Positions 17,530 through 25,915 of a stretch of DNA of 32,145 bases are shown piece by piece; the first letter of the stretch is position 1, and every line of letters begins with the position of its first letter. The notes beneath the pieces are model-generated. The model ran no database searches. It saw only the letters and a list, made by a program, of their open reading frames with translations, and had not been told where the DNA came from. This stretch comes from Clostridiales bacterium (GTDB lineage: Bacteria > Bacillota > Clostridia > Oscillospirales > CAG-272): positions 1-32,145 of the forward strand of contig DXYE01000018.1 of the NCBI GenBank assembly GCA_019415985.1, read 5' to 3'. A program made the translations under genes and the position numbers.

Positions 17530-17871
17530 TCAATCTAAAACCAAACCTTTCGGAAATTGTTTTTCCTTCAATAGTATGGCGAAATGGGGACTTATTATAC
17601 CGGCAGTATCTATTCGGAAAAAAACAGATGAATATCGGATCTGTATTTACCGCTGATAAACACGGGCAGAAAGACGTCAGGTATGCGGGTCTCCTTTCCT
17701 TTAGGATATACAGCCCGATGATGTGCCGGAATGTTTGTTTAGGGCCTTATTGAGGGAAACTTCGGAAATATATCCGGCGCCGCCTTTTTCCGTGGGAATG
17801 CTGTAAACGATGCATAGATTTCGAATGAAAAGAAAAAATAATAGAAAAGGGGAAAGGCAGGCGATACCGTT
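17530..17871. other. Intergenic region between divergent genes
   Basis: About 340 bp between the small minus-strand protein and the plus-strand YyaL-type gene. It must hold both promoters, but I see no hexamer pair good enough to mark. No gene, RNA or repeat was recognised. Confidence 0.35.
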
Positions 17872-19887
17872 ATGTTAAACGCGACAGAAGCGCCGAATAG
17901 ATTGATTCACGAGACGTCACCTTACTTAATCCAACATGCTTATAATCCGGTTGATTGGTTTCCTTGGTGTGAGGAGGCCTTTGAGAAGGCCCGTTTGGAA
18001 AACAAACCTGTTTTTCTTTCTATCGGGTACTCAACCTGCCATTGGTGTCATGTGATGGCAAGGGAATCCTTTGAAGATCGTGAAATTGCCGAGATACTGA
18101 ATCGAAATTATATATCTGTCAAGGTTGATAGGGAGGAAAGACCGGATGTGGACGCGGTTTATCTTGCCGTGTGTCAGACGCTGAGCGGACAGGGCGGCTG
18201 GCCGATGACCATACTCATGACGCCGGAAAAACAGCCGTTTTTTGCAGCCACATATCTGCCGCCGCGGTGTGTCGGAGGCATGTATGGATTGGCAGAGATC
18301 TTAGTATCGGCTGCCGAGCGCTGGAAAACACACGCGGCACAGTTTTGTGAATCCGGTGAAAAGCTTACTGCATATCTGCAGAACGCGTTTTCTGTCCGTC
18401 CGGCAGAGTCACCGGATTTTTCTCTGTTACGCCGTACAGCGGAGGGCTTCCAATCTCTGTTCGATGCTGTGAATGGCGGCTTTGGCATGGCGCCGAAGTT
18501 TCCCTCTCCGCACAATTTGGTTTTTTTGATGCGGTATTCCAAACTGGCGGCACAACCGGAGGCTATGTATATGGCTGAAAAAACTCTGACACAGATGTAT
18601 CGGGGCGGCATTTTTGATCATATCGGCGGAGGCTTCTGCCGATATTCCACGGATGAACGCTGGTTTGCACCGCATTTCGAGAAAATGTTGTACGACAATG
18701 CCCTGATGACCGATGCCTATCTGGAGGCTTTCCAAATGACGGGAAATCAGCTTTACAGGGAGGTTGCGCTACGAACGTTGCGCTATATGACAAATGAGCT
18801 TCAGAGCTCCGAAGGCGGCTTTTACAGCAGTCAGGATGCGGACAGCGGCGGTGTTGAAGGGAGATACTATCTGCTTGAACCGGTGGAAATTCGGGAATGG
18901 CTGGGGGAAAGCGTAGCAGCGACCTTCTGTGCATGGTATGGGCTGAGCGAGACAGGAAATTTTGAAGGAAAAAATATTCCGAATTTGCTGGATAATCCGT
19001 CGTATAAAAGGGAAGGACCGGAAATGCAGAAATGGCGAAAAATTGTAGAGGCGCACAGAAGACAGAGAGCACCGCTGCACAGAGACGAAAAAATTCTCAC
19101 GGCATGGAACAGTCTGGCCGTATCCGCACTGGCCAGAGCGTCGGTAATTCTTGAGGATGACAAATATTTGGAAGCGGCAAGGCGGACAGAGCAATTCATC
19201 GGGGAGCATCTGACCGTTAAGGGCCGCCTTTGTGTGGGACTTTGTGAAGGAAAAGCCGGTCATGGGGGATATCTTGAGGACTATGCTTTCTATTGTAATG
19301 CATTGCTTTCCCTGTATCGAGTGACATTCGAGACGGATTATTTGGAGAAAGCGAGTCGATATGCGCAGCGCATGCTGGAGTTGTTTTCCGATGAATCCGG
19401 TGGCGGTTTCTATTTGTATGCTTCCGACGCCGAACAACTGATATTGAGGCCGAAGGAAATCTACGACGGCGCTATGCCCTCCGGTAATGCTGTGGCCGCC
19501 GAGGTGCTTCTGGCGCTGTACGGGATCACCGACGCGGATACGTGGCGAAAAGCATCGGATAGACAAATTCGTTTCCTTACCGGAGCCAGTTGGGAACATC
19601 CGATCGAGCATGGCTCTTTTTTGGTGACACTTCTCAAAGTGTTTTCGCCGCAAAGGAGACTGGTCTGCATTTCGCCTGTAGCAAACGAGCTTCCAATGCT
19701 CCGGAAACTTGCCGTGAGGCACCCGGAAATGCCGATCTTAGTGCTGACGCCGGAGAATGCGGGACTCATGGCGCGTTTGGCTCCCTATACCGCTGATTAT
19801 AATACGTCCGGCCCTTCGAGGTATCAACTCTGCTCTGATGGAAAATGCAGTCTTCCGGTATCATCGCTTGCGGAACTGTCTTTGTAA
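17872..19887 (+). CDS. YyaL/SSP411-type thioredoxin-domain protein (DUF255)
   Basis: A 671-residue cytoplasmic protein. The N-terminal 170 residues are a thioredoxin-like domain of the DUF255 type: NRLIHETSPYLIQHAYNPVD is followed by the redox motif STCHWCHVM (Cys56, Cys59) and GGWPMTILMTPEKQPF. The rest is an alpha/alpha-toroid domain like glycoside hydrolases and epimerases, with GGGFCRYSTDERWFAPHFEK, SQDADSGGVEGRYYLLEP and EIYDGAMPSGNAVA. The family is conserved from bacteria to mammals (spermatogenesis-associated protein 20), and its reaction is not established. The length is normal and the frame unbroken. The ribosome site before ATG 17872 is modest (AAAGGCAGG). It faces dinB tail to tail. 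Confidence 0.93.
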   Translation: MLNATEAPNRLIHETSPYLIQHAYNPVDWFPWCEEAFEKARLENKPVFLSIGYSTCHWCHVMARESFEDREIAEILNRNYISVKVDREERPDVDAVYLAVCQTLSGQGGWPMTILMTPEKQPFFAATYLPPRCVGGMYGLAEILVSAAERWKTHAAQFCESGEKLTAYLQNAFSVRPAESPDFSLLRRTAEGFQSLFDAVNGGFGMAPKFPSPHNLVFLMRYSKLAAQPEAMYMAEKTLTQMYRGGIFDHIGGGFCRYSTDERWFAPHFEKMLYDNALMTDAYLEAFQMTGNQLYREVALRTLRYMTNELQSSEGGFYSSQDADSGGVEGRYYLLEPVEIREWLGESVAATFCAWYGLSETGNFEGKNIPNLLDNPSYKREGPEMQKWRKIVEAHRRQRAPLHRDEKILTAWNSLAVSALARASVILEDDKYLEAARRTEQFIGEHLTVKGRLCVGLCEGKAGHGGYLEDYAFYCNALLSLYRVTFETDYLEKASRYAQRMLELFSDESGGGFYLYASDAEQLILRPKEIYDGAMPSGNAVAAEVLLALYGITDADTWRKASDRQIRFLTGASWEHPIEHGSFLVTLLKVFSPQRRLVCISPVANELPMLRKLAVRHPEMPILVLTPENAGLMARLAPYTADYNTSGPSRYQLCSDGKCSLPVSSLAELSL

Positions 19888-19923
19888 GCTTTTAAAAGTT
19901 CAAACCGGTGTACGATACGGGAA

Positions 19924-19950
19924 CAGCGTGCGGTGATCAGCCGCACGCTG
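19924..19950. terminator. Hairpin between convergent genes
   Basis: CAGCGTGCGG at 19924-19933 pairs perfectly with CCGCACGCTG at 19941-19950 around a 7-nt loop. It lies 37 bp past the YyaL-type stop and about 150 bp past the end of dinB, which comes from the other side. No U-tract follows, so a bidirectional terminator role rests on position. Confidence 0.5.
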
Positions 19951-20097
19951 ATGTGATACCCCAACAGATACTGTTTGAAACAGGGGGATCGGGGAAGCCT
20001 TTTTCGGTGAACAGGTACTTAGGGGACCAGGCCTTTCCAATGCGTTGGAAAATACATGTGTGGAACGAGCTTCCCAGGAATGGAATGGAAGAGGTAT

Positions 20098-21339
20098 TTA
20101 CGTACGGAAAAAGCTGTCAGGCGGGATAATGTGGTCGTTCTGCGGGTCCAGATCCGAAAGCTCCGGATCCGTCAGCATGATGCCGCGACGGATAGAAAAA
20201 TGTCCAAAACGTCCGCGAATGGAATCAATGGCTGTGTCAAGCTGTTCCTGTCTTTGTATGGCTGAAATATCGGGCATGAGGGAAAGCTGTTCGTATTCTC
20301 TGACCTCGAGCCGGCAGGCGCGCACGCTGACGCTCCGCACCGGCAGATTGGGGCGATTGACTTGAAAAAGTGAAAAAGCTAAGTCAAACAGACTTTTTGC
20401 GGTTCTGTTTGGATAATCGAGCTGCCCCTGTCTGCTGTACCAGTGAAGCTGATTGTCGCGGATGCAGATCTGTACTGTCCTGCATACGAAGCCGTATTTT
20501 CTTAAACGTGCGGAGACGCTTTCGCACAGTACCATCAGTGTGATGCGGATGTCCTCATCGGAAACGAGATCCCGCGGAGCGGTCGTACCATTGCCGATGG
20601 ATTTAATCATGGATTTTGCGCCGATATTGGAGACTGGGGAGGTATCGAGTCCGTTTGCAAACATCCACAGCATGGAGCCGGTTTTTCCGAACAGATAATC
20701 CAAAAGGCGAAGGTCTGTTTTCGCAAGGTCGCCTATTGTCTGAATACCGTATTTTTTCAGCTTATTGTGTGTCGCTCGTCCCACGTACAACAGGCTGTTG
20801 ACGGGCAGGGGCCACACGATCTCCTGCATCCGGCCGTTCTCAATGACGGTCGTGGCGTCCGGCTTTTTGATATCGCTTCCAAGCTTGGCAAAAACCTTGT
20901 TGTAGCTGACGCCGATAGAAGCGGTAACACCGAGTTCCTCACGGATTCTAAGGCGAATCTTATCTGCAATATCACTGCCTCCGCCGAACAGCTTTGTACT
21001 GCCGGTCACGTCAAGCCAGCATTCGTCCAAACCATAAGGCTCGACCTGATCCGTATATTCAGCATATATTTCCTGTGCAAGTCTGGAGTATTTCAGATAA
21101 AGCTCATAATTCGGGGGAACAAAAACAATATCTTTGCATTTTTGACGGGCATGCCAGAGCGGCTCCCCGGTATGGACACCGAAGGATTTTGCAAGATAAT
21201 TTTTGGCGAGCACAATGCCGTGACGCAGCGCAGGGTCTCCTGTAACGGCAACGGGCTTGCCGCGAAGCGCCGGCTGATACAGGCATTCTACCGAGGCATA
21301 GAAGTTATTCAGATCCGCATGCAGAATGATACGTTCCAT
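20098..21339 (-). CDS. dinB: DNA polymerase IV, Y-family (DinB)
   Basis: An error-prone translesion polymerase. The 413-residue protein has the Y-family blocks in order: HADLNNFYASVE (residues 7-18, with metal ligand Asp9), KPVAVTGDP, YGLDECWLDVTGS (catalytic Asp105-Glu106), SIGVSYNKVFAKLGSDIKKPD, then helix-hairpin-helix LLYVGRATHNKLKKYGIQTIGDLA and the little-finger domain. The stretch YEQLSLMPD near residue 350 resembles the beta-clamp-binding motif QLSLF. The frame is intact and of normal length. It is transcribed divergently from rnhA. I see no canonical Firmicute LexA box (CGAACN4GTTCG) in front, so SOS control is not supported by sequence here. Confidence 0.96.
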   Translation of the reverse strand: MERIILHADLNNFYASVECLYQPALRGKPVAVTGDPALRHGIVLAKNYLAKSFGVHTGEPLWHARQKCKDIVFVPPNYELYLKYSRLAQEIYAEYTDQVEPYGLDECWLDVTGSTKLFGGGSDIADKIRLRIREELGVTASIGVSYNKVFAKLGSDIKKPDATTVIENGRMQEIVWPLPVNSLLYVGRATHNKLKKYGIQTIGDLAKTDLRLLDYLFGKTGSMLWMFANGLDTSPVSNIGAKSMIKSIGNGTTAPRDLVSDEDIRITLMVLCESVSARLRKYGFVCRTVQICIRDNQLHWYSRQGQLDYPNRTAKSLFDLAFSLFQVNRPNLPVRSVSVRACRLEVREYEQLSLMPDISAIQRQEQLDTAIDSIRGRFGHFSIRRGIMLTDPELSDLDPQNDHIIPPDSFFRT

Positions 21340-21404
21340 ATAGATGTTTGTTCCGTTTCTCTCGAACCGCGGAGGATGCGGCTGTTTTTACTATTACTAT
21401 TACT

Positions 21405-21432
21405 ATTTTAACAAAAAAATCGAAAATGTTAA
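21405..21432 (-). promoter_or_regulatory. Candidate promoter of dinB
   Basis: On the minus strand TTAACA (21432-21427), a 16-bp spacer and TAAAAT (21410-21405), about 65 bp before the dinB start. Three near copies of CTATTA lie between it and the gene. Confidence 0.5.
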
Positions 21433-21476
21433 CTGGAAAAATATACCTTTACGAGGGCTCCCTTACTTTGTTTTGC

Positions 21477-21505
21477 TTGAAAAGCCTGAGAAACTGTGAT
21501 ATAAT
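21477..21505 (+). promoter_or_regulatory. Strong sigma-A-type promoter upstream of rnhA
   Basis: TTGAAA at 21477-21482, a 17-bp spacer and a perfect TATAAT at 21500-21505. Transcription would begin near 21512, about 510 nt before the rnhA start codon, which leaves a long leader or a separate small RNA. Confidence 0.75.
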
Positions 21506-22024
21506 AATATAACATATTATTTAATCACCGAAAATTGTACTGCAAGCCATGACCGCAGTTGCCGATTAACTGAGTTTGACTCAGGCAATCGGGCTTTGTT
21601 CAGTCTGAGCCGAAACGGGAGAGCTTTTCATGACAAATATTTATAAATATATGGAATTGAAGATTTCGGAATTTAGAGAACCTTAAAGCGGCTTGCTTTG
21701 CAACGGAAAGGCAGGATATATCCTGCTGCGTGGTTTAGCAGATTCCCCCGTTTCTTTCGGCGGTACCCTCCGCTGAAGTATGTGCTATGACCGTTTGTTC
21801 GACGGAAAATAAATAGCATCGGTGTGAAAATCAGAAAAGCATTCGGAGATTGTTTTATTATAAGTATATACATCGGAAAAGGCAAGGCGCGAGAGAGTGT
21901 ATAGCGTGTATACCGTTGCACCTTGATAAGTGCCTTCCATATGGTTTATGATAGGGAGCAGGTTTTTGCGGTACAGGGGATGACCGCTGTTTTCATGTAT
22001 GAACATATAAAAAGGAAACTTGAT
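21506..22024 (+). other. Long structured leader or small RNA before rnhA
   Basis: Downstream of the promoter, 21560-21594 can fold in more than one way. CTGAG (21570-21574) pairs with CTCAG (21580-21584). Around it either GCCGATT/AATCGGGC or TTGCC/GGCAA can close the outer stem, and a further CTGAGCC lies at 21605-21611. A TTTGTT follows. An 18-codon frame (ATG at 21630, ending at 21686) follows GGGAGAG. A 16-base palindrome GCAGGATATATCCTGC lies at 21711-21726. No known riboswitch class was recognised. Confidence 0.35.
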
Positions 22025-22471
22025 ATGAAAAAAGTTGAGATCTATACAGACGGAGCCTGCAAGGGAAATCCCGGACCGGGAGGATATGGAACCATACTCG
22101 TATATGGAGGCAAGGAAAAGGAATTGTCCGGCGGAGAAGCGAAGACGACCAACAATCGGATGGAACTCATGGCTGTGATTGCGGGATTGGAGGCGCTGCG
22201 GGAACCGTGTGAAATTGTATTGACCTCTGACTCTACATATGTCATCCACGCCTTGACAAAAAGGTGGGTGGACAACTGGAAACGTAAAAATTGGATGAAA
22301 AACGCATCTACACCTGTGCCTAACGCGGACCTTTGGAAACGTCTGCTCGCGGCGGCGGAGCCGCACAGTATTACCTGGGTTTGGGTACGCGGGCACGCTG
22401 GACATCCTCAGAACGAGCGGTGTGACAGACTTGCTGTGGCGGCGGCTGAACGGTATACTTTTCAAGACTGA
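22025..22471 (+). CDS. rnhA: Ribonuclease HI
   Basis: Cuts the RNA strand of RNA-DNA hybrids. The 148-residue protein has all four acidic residues of the active site: Asp9 in IYTDGACKGNPGPGG, Glu47 in NNRMELMAVI, Asp69 in LTSDSTYV and Asp134 in NERCDRLA, plus His124 in VRGHAGHPQNE. ATG 22025 is chosen because AAAGGA lies about 8 nt upstream and homology starts there; a longer frame from 21923 has no family support. The basic-protrusion segment WVDNWKRKNWMKN is present as in the E. coli type. A strong promoter lies about 510 bp upstream. It is divergent to dinB and followed by the nifS promoter. Confidence 0.97.
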   Translation: MKKVEIYTDGACKGNPGPGGYGTILVYGGKEKELSGGEAKTTNNRMELMAVIAGLEALREPCEIVLTSDSTYVIHALTKRWVDNWKRKNWMKNASTPVPNADLWKRLLAAAEPHSITWVWVRGHAGHPQNERCDRLAVAAAERYTFQD

Positions 22472-22626
22472 CGCGGGACGGCAGCCGGTAAAAGCAATCG
22501 TTTTAAAGATCTGCAGTGGTAAAAACTGTATCTTGTCAGAACCGAGAAGGAGCAGCGTCAGTGAGCCTGACCGCGTTTGAGTAAAGTGTATTCATAAAAA
22601 AGTTACATGTGAAATTCACATATTTA

Positions 22627-22655
22627 TTGAAATGCACACTGATTTGGTATACAAT
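22627..22655 (+). promoter_or_regulatory. Promoter of the nifS-nifU-mnmA operon
   Basis: TTGAAA at 22627-22632, a 17-bp spacer and TACAAT at 22650-22655, about 30-40 bp before the nifS start. No IscR-type gene or obvious operator is adjacent. Confidence 0.7.
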
Positions 22656-22681
22656 AAGGACGGAGTACAGACAAGGAAAGG

Positions 22682-23863
22682 ATGAGATCATTGGTGAACA
22701 GGTTGGTATATGCGGATAACGCCGCGACAACGTCGGTGGCGCCGGAAGTCATAGAAGCGATGCAGCCATATTTTCAAACCGTATGGGGCAATCCGTCAAG
22801 TCTCCATCAAAAGGGAAGGGAAGCGGCCAAAGCGATCGACGATGCCCGAAAGCGTATTGCCGCAATCTTGGAATGCAACGCAAATGAGATCTATTTTACC
22901 GCATCCGGCTCTGAAGCGGATAACTGGGCCATTAAGGGGACTGCCTATGCGAGAAAGTCCAAGGGAAAACATATTATTACAACAAAGTTTGAGCATCACG
23001 CGGTTTTGCATACGATGAAAGCATTGGAAAAGGAAGGCTTTGAAATCACATATTTGGATGTGGACCGGGCAGGGATGCTGAATCCGCATGCAGTGGAAGC
23101 GGCAATTCGCGAGGATACCATACTTGTTGCCATTATGTACGCAAACAATGAAATTGGTTCGATTTTACCTATTAAAGAAATTACGGAGATTGCTCATGCA
23201 CACGGTGTGACCATGTTTACAGATGCAGTGCAGGCTGTTGGAAGTCTTCCGGTTTCTGTGAAGGAACTGGGTGTGGACATGCTCTCCCTATCGGGACATA
23301 AATTTCATGCGCCAAAGGGCATTGGCGCCCTGTATATCAAAAACGGAACGCGCGTGATAAACTTAGTGGATGGCGGAGGACAGGAACGGTCAAAACGCGG
23401 CGGGACGGAAAATGTGCCGTATATTATGGGGCTTGCTAGAGCGTTGGAACTGGCAGTGGAAAAGCTGCCGGATATGCGCCGCGTTGCTGAACTGCGTGAC
23501 CGACTGATAGAGGGCATTCTGAAAATTCCCCATACAGTCCTGAACGGCGGAAGAGAAAACCGTTTGCCGGGGAATGTCAATGTGGCATTTGAATATATTG
23601 AAGGAGAAAGTCTCCTGCTCCTTTTGGACTTAGCGGGAATCTGCGCGTCGACCGGTTCGGCCTGCTCCTCAAATTCTCTGGAGCCTTCTCATGTATTGCT
23701 ATCTATAGGACTTCCGGTCGAACGCGCACATGGTTCGCTGAGACTTACCCTGACACATGAAAATACGCAGGAAGACGTAGATTATATTCTGGAAAAGCTT
23801 CCGGAAATTGTGACAAAGCTTCGCCGGATGAGTCCGTTGTATGAAGAAGCGGCACACGCTTGA
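22682..23863 (+). CDS. nifS: Cysteine desulfurase (NifS/IscS type)
   Basis: A PLP enzyme that takes sulfur from cysteine as an enzyme-bound persulfide and passes it to the scaffold NifU and to MnmA. The 393-residue protein has YADNAATTSVAPEV at the start, the PLP lysine in SLSGHKFHAPKG (Lys207) and the catalytic cysteine in CASTGSACSSNSLEPSHVLL (Cys328). The start is uncertain: ATG 22682 directly abuts AAGG, while TTG 22691 or GTG 22694 lie at a better distance from AAAGGA and would give MVNRLVYADN or MNRLVYADN. It is the first gene of a sulfur-transfer operon; nifU follows after 112 bp and mnmA overlaps nifU. Confidence 0.96.
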   Translation: MRSLVNRLVYADNAATTSVAPEVIEAMQPYFQTVWGNPSSLHQKGREAAKAIDDARKRIAAILECNANEIYFTASGSEADNWAIKGTAYARKSKGKHIITTKFEHHAVLHTMKALEKEGFEITYLDVDRAGMLNPHAVEAAIREDTILVAIMYANNEIGSILPIKEITEIAHAHGVTMFTDAVQAVGSLPVSVKELGVDMLSLSGHKFHAPKGIGALYIKNGTRVINLVDGGGQERSKRGGTENVPYIMGLARALELAVEKLPDMRRVAELRDRLIEGILKIPHTVLNGGRENRLPGNVNVAFEYIEGESLLLLLDLAGICASTGSACSSNSLEPSHVLLSIGLPVERAHGSLRLTLTHENTQEDVDYILEKLPEIVTKLRRMSPLYEEAAHA

Positions 23864-23975
23864 AGCAAACAGCCGGTTTCTTCCATGAATTTCCTTCATA
23901 TTTATATATTATTTAAACAGCTATGAAATGATGCGTTGTTTGGATGAAAGAATCTGCGGAAAGTGAGGAAAAACT

Positions 23976-24407
23976 ATGATATACAGCGAGAAGGTAATGG
24001 ATCATTTTGAGCATCCGAGAAATGTCGGAGAAATACCGGACGCTAACGCAATCGGTGAAGTGGGAAATGCTAAATGCGGAGACATTATGAAGATGTATAT
24101 GAAAATTGAGGACGGTATTATCAAGGATGTAAAATTTAAAACGTTTGGTTGCGGCGCAGCTATTGCAACTTCTTCTATGGCGACGGAAATGATTAAGGGC
24201 AAGACCATTGAGGAGGCATTGACTTTGACGAACAAAGCAGTAGTAGAGGCGCTTGACGGTCTGCCGCCTGCAAAAATTCATTGTTCGGTTCTGGCTGAGG
24301 AAGCTGTGAAAAGCGCTATTGCGCATTATTACGATCAAATGGGAATCGAGCATCATATCATGGACAATTGTCACGGGTGCTGTGCAGAGTGCGGTAAGCA
24401 CGAATGA
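23976..24407 (+). CDS. nifU: Fe-S cluster scaffold protein (NifU/IscU N-terminal type)
   Basis: Builds Fe-S clusters from iron and the sulfur released by the cysteine desulfurase. The 143-residue protein has the three scaffold cysteines: Cys34 in NAKCGDIM (with the following Asp-Ile in place of the usual Pro-rich turn), Cys59 in FKTFGCGAAIATSS and Cys103 in KIHCSVLAEEA. The last residues add a second cysteine group, NCHGCCAECGKHE (Cys132, 135, 136, 139), beyond the ordinary fold. AAAGTGAGG precedes ATG 23976. Its stop overlaps the mnmA start in ATGA, so the two are translationally coupled. It lacks the other NifU domains, as is usual in clostridia. Confidence 0.95.
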   Translation: MIYSEKVMDHFEHPRNVGEIPDANAIGEVGNAKCGDIMKMYMKIEDGIIKDVKFKTFGCGAAIATSSMATEMIKGKTIEEALTLTNKAVVEALDGLPPAKIHCSVLAEEAVKSAIAHYYDQMGIEHHIMDNCHGCCAECGKHE

Positions 24408-25474
24408 ATAGTTTGCTTGAGAAACGTCATTGTCGGAGAATTCTGGTGGGTATGAGCGGCGGCTTGGACAGTACTTACACAGCGTGGCGGCTCAAACGAT
24501 TGGGCTACGAGGTGGGCGGCGCTGTTTTGCGCATGACGGATGACAGTGAGACGCAGAGTGCTTTTAGGGCGGCTGAGCAAATCGGCGTTCCGATTTATGA
24601 AGTCGACTGCCGTGAAGCCTTTGCGCAGTATGTGGAGATGGAGTTTGCGGAAGCCTATCAGAACGGTAGAACGCCGAATCCGTGTGTGACCTGCAACCGT
24701 TATGTAAAGGTTGCTGCGCTGTGCCGGTTTGCATCAGACAATGGCTACGATCATGTAGCGACAGGGCATTATGCGCAAATTGTTTTGGATGATTGTACAG
24801 AAAGGTGGTTCGTCCGAAAGGCTTCTGCAATCCGGAAGGATCAGAGCTATGTTTTATGGCAGTTGACGCAGGAACAGCTCTCTATGCTGATAACACCTCT
24901 GGCGTATGCAGAGAAAGCGGATATTCGGCAGCAGATGACCGGGCTGGGGTTGGAAGCAGCGTCTGCAAAAGAAAGTCAGGATATCTGCTTTGTTCCGAAT
25001 GGCGACTATGCAGCATATATCGAAAATAGATACGGAAGGTTTCCCAAAGGCGATTTTTTGAATACGAACGGGCTGCGAATCGGAACCCATAACGGGATTA
25101 TTCGATATACGGTGGGACAGCGCAAGGGCTTGGGCATTTCTTCCCCTGAGCCGTTATATGTCAAATCCATCAGCAAGGCTTCAAATTCGGTAATACTCTC
25201 GTCAGAGGCCGAACTCTACCAGGATTTTGCAGAAGTCGGACGTCTGGTCTACCAAAAATTGCAGCCGCAGTGTAGGGGCGCTGAGCTTTCGGCCCTGGTA
25301 AAAATCAGATATGCCGCTCCCCCGCAGGAGGTTTGTGTGCAGTGGGTGGACGAAGAGAATATTATCGTACGCTTTTCAAAGCCTGCGCGTGCGCTTACGC
25401 CTGGACAGTCTGCAGTTTTTTACGACAGTACATCAGGCGGGACGGATATTCTGTTTGGCGGGATTCTTGCGTAA
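24404..25474 (+). CDS. mnmA: tRNA-specific 2-thiouridylase
   Basis: Puts sulfur on the wobble uridine of tRNAs for Lys, Glu and Gln, using sulfur from the cysteine desulfurase. The 356-residue protein has the PP-loop ATP motif SGGLDST (residues 18-24; most family members read SGGVDSS), the nucleophile cysteine in NPCVTCN (Cys94), the second catalytic cysteine in SQDICFVP (Cys195), THE family blocks GHYAQI and RKDQSYVLWQL, and the central YTVGQRKGLGI. The C-terminal beta-barrel closes with ALTPGQSAVFYD. It overlaps nifU by 4 bp. Intact and of usual length. The operon ends here; a terminator lies about 160 bp downstream. Confidence 0.96.
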   Translation: MNSLLEKRHCRRILVGMSGGLDSTYTAWRLKRLGYEVGGAVLRMTDDSETQSAFRAAEQIGVPIYEVDCREAFAQYVEMEFAEAYQNGRTPNPCVTCNRYVKVAALCRFASDNGYDHVATGHYAQIVLDDCTERWFVRKASAIRKDQSYVLWQLTQEQLSMLITPLAYAEKADIRQQMTGLGLEAASAKESQDICFVPNGDYAAYIENRYGRFPKGDFLNTNGLRIGTHNGIIRYTVGQRKGLGISSPEPLYVKSISKASNSVILSSEAELYQDFAEVGRLVYQKLQPQCRGAELSALVKIRYAAPPQEVCVQWVDEENIIVRFSKPARALTPGQSAVFYDSTSGGTDILFGGILA

Positions 25475-25915
25475 GGGGATAAAGCATTCGGCGGGAAGGG
25501 CATTTTAATTCGGTATCCTTTTGAATTTAGTCGTCCTGTTTTTAAAAGGCATAAAAAAGTCATCCTATAATGGCAGTGGTGCATAAAGAAGTATTACAAA
25601 AATATTGATCTATGCCAAGTGAACGGGCAATAAGAAAACTCTATGTGAATGGGTTAACCATTTGCATAGAGTTTTTCTTTCATTTTTTTCAAATCTTTCA
25701 GCGTCCGCAGATGCGAGGTCGTCAACGGAGGTAGCGGATCTTGCGGGCTTGGGGGTTAATCTCACAACAAGCATATTGGCCGATGAAATCCGGCTAAAAT
25801 CGCAAACAGGAACATGTTTGCATTGCTTGCCATTTTTGTCTCGAAACAAATTTTTGCAATAGGAATGTTAATTTTCCTTTGACATGAATACGAAATCGGA
25901 TTAATGGAGGAGCTA
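25475..25915. other. Intergenic region at the left edge of the second island
   Basis: About 440 bp with a terminator at 25635-25679 and no supported gene. A minus-strand frame at 25610-25849 has protein-like stretches but overlaps the terminator and has no family or ribosome site, so I do not call it. Confidence 0.4.
25635..25679 (+). terminator. Intrinsic terminator after the nifS-nifU-mnmA operon
   Basis: AAAACTCTATG pairs with CATAGAGTTTT (25635-25645 with 25665-25675), with an inner ATGG/CCAT stem, followed by TTCTTTCATTTTTTTC. A textbook stem and U-rich tail on the plus strand. Confidence 0.85.

Noticed and set aside
21350..21367. GTTC...GAAC next to the dinB start as a LexA box
   Set aside because: Only four bases match on each side, in the reverse arrangement to the Firmicute consensus CGAACN4GTTCG.
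21560..21600. Known riboswitch or tRNA-like element in the rnhA leader
   Set aside because: Stems are present but no conserved core of a class I know (SAM, ZTP, preQ1, THF, T-box) can be matched.
25610..25849. 79-codon minus-strand frame downstream of mnmA
   Set aside because: It runs through a clear terminator stem, lacks a ribosome site and shows no known family.
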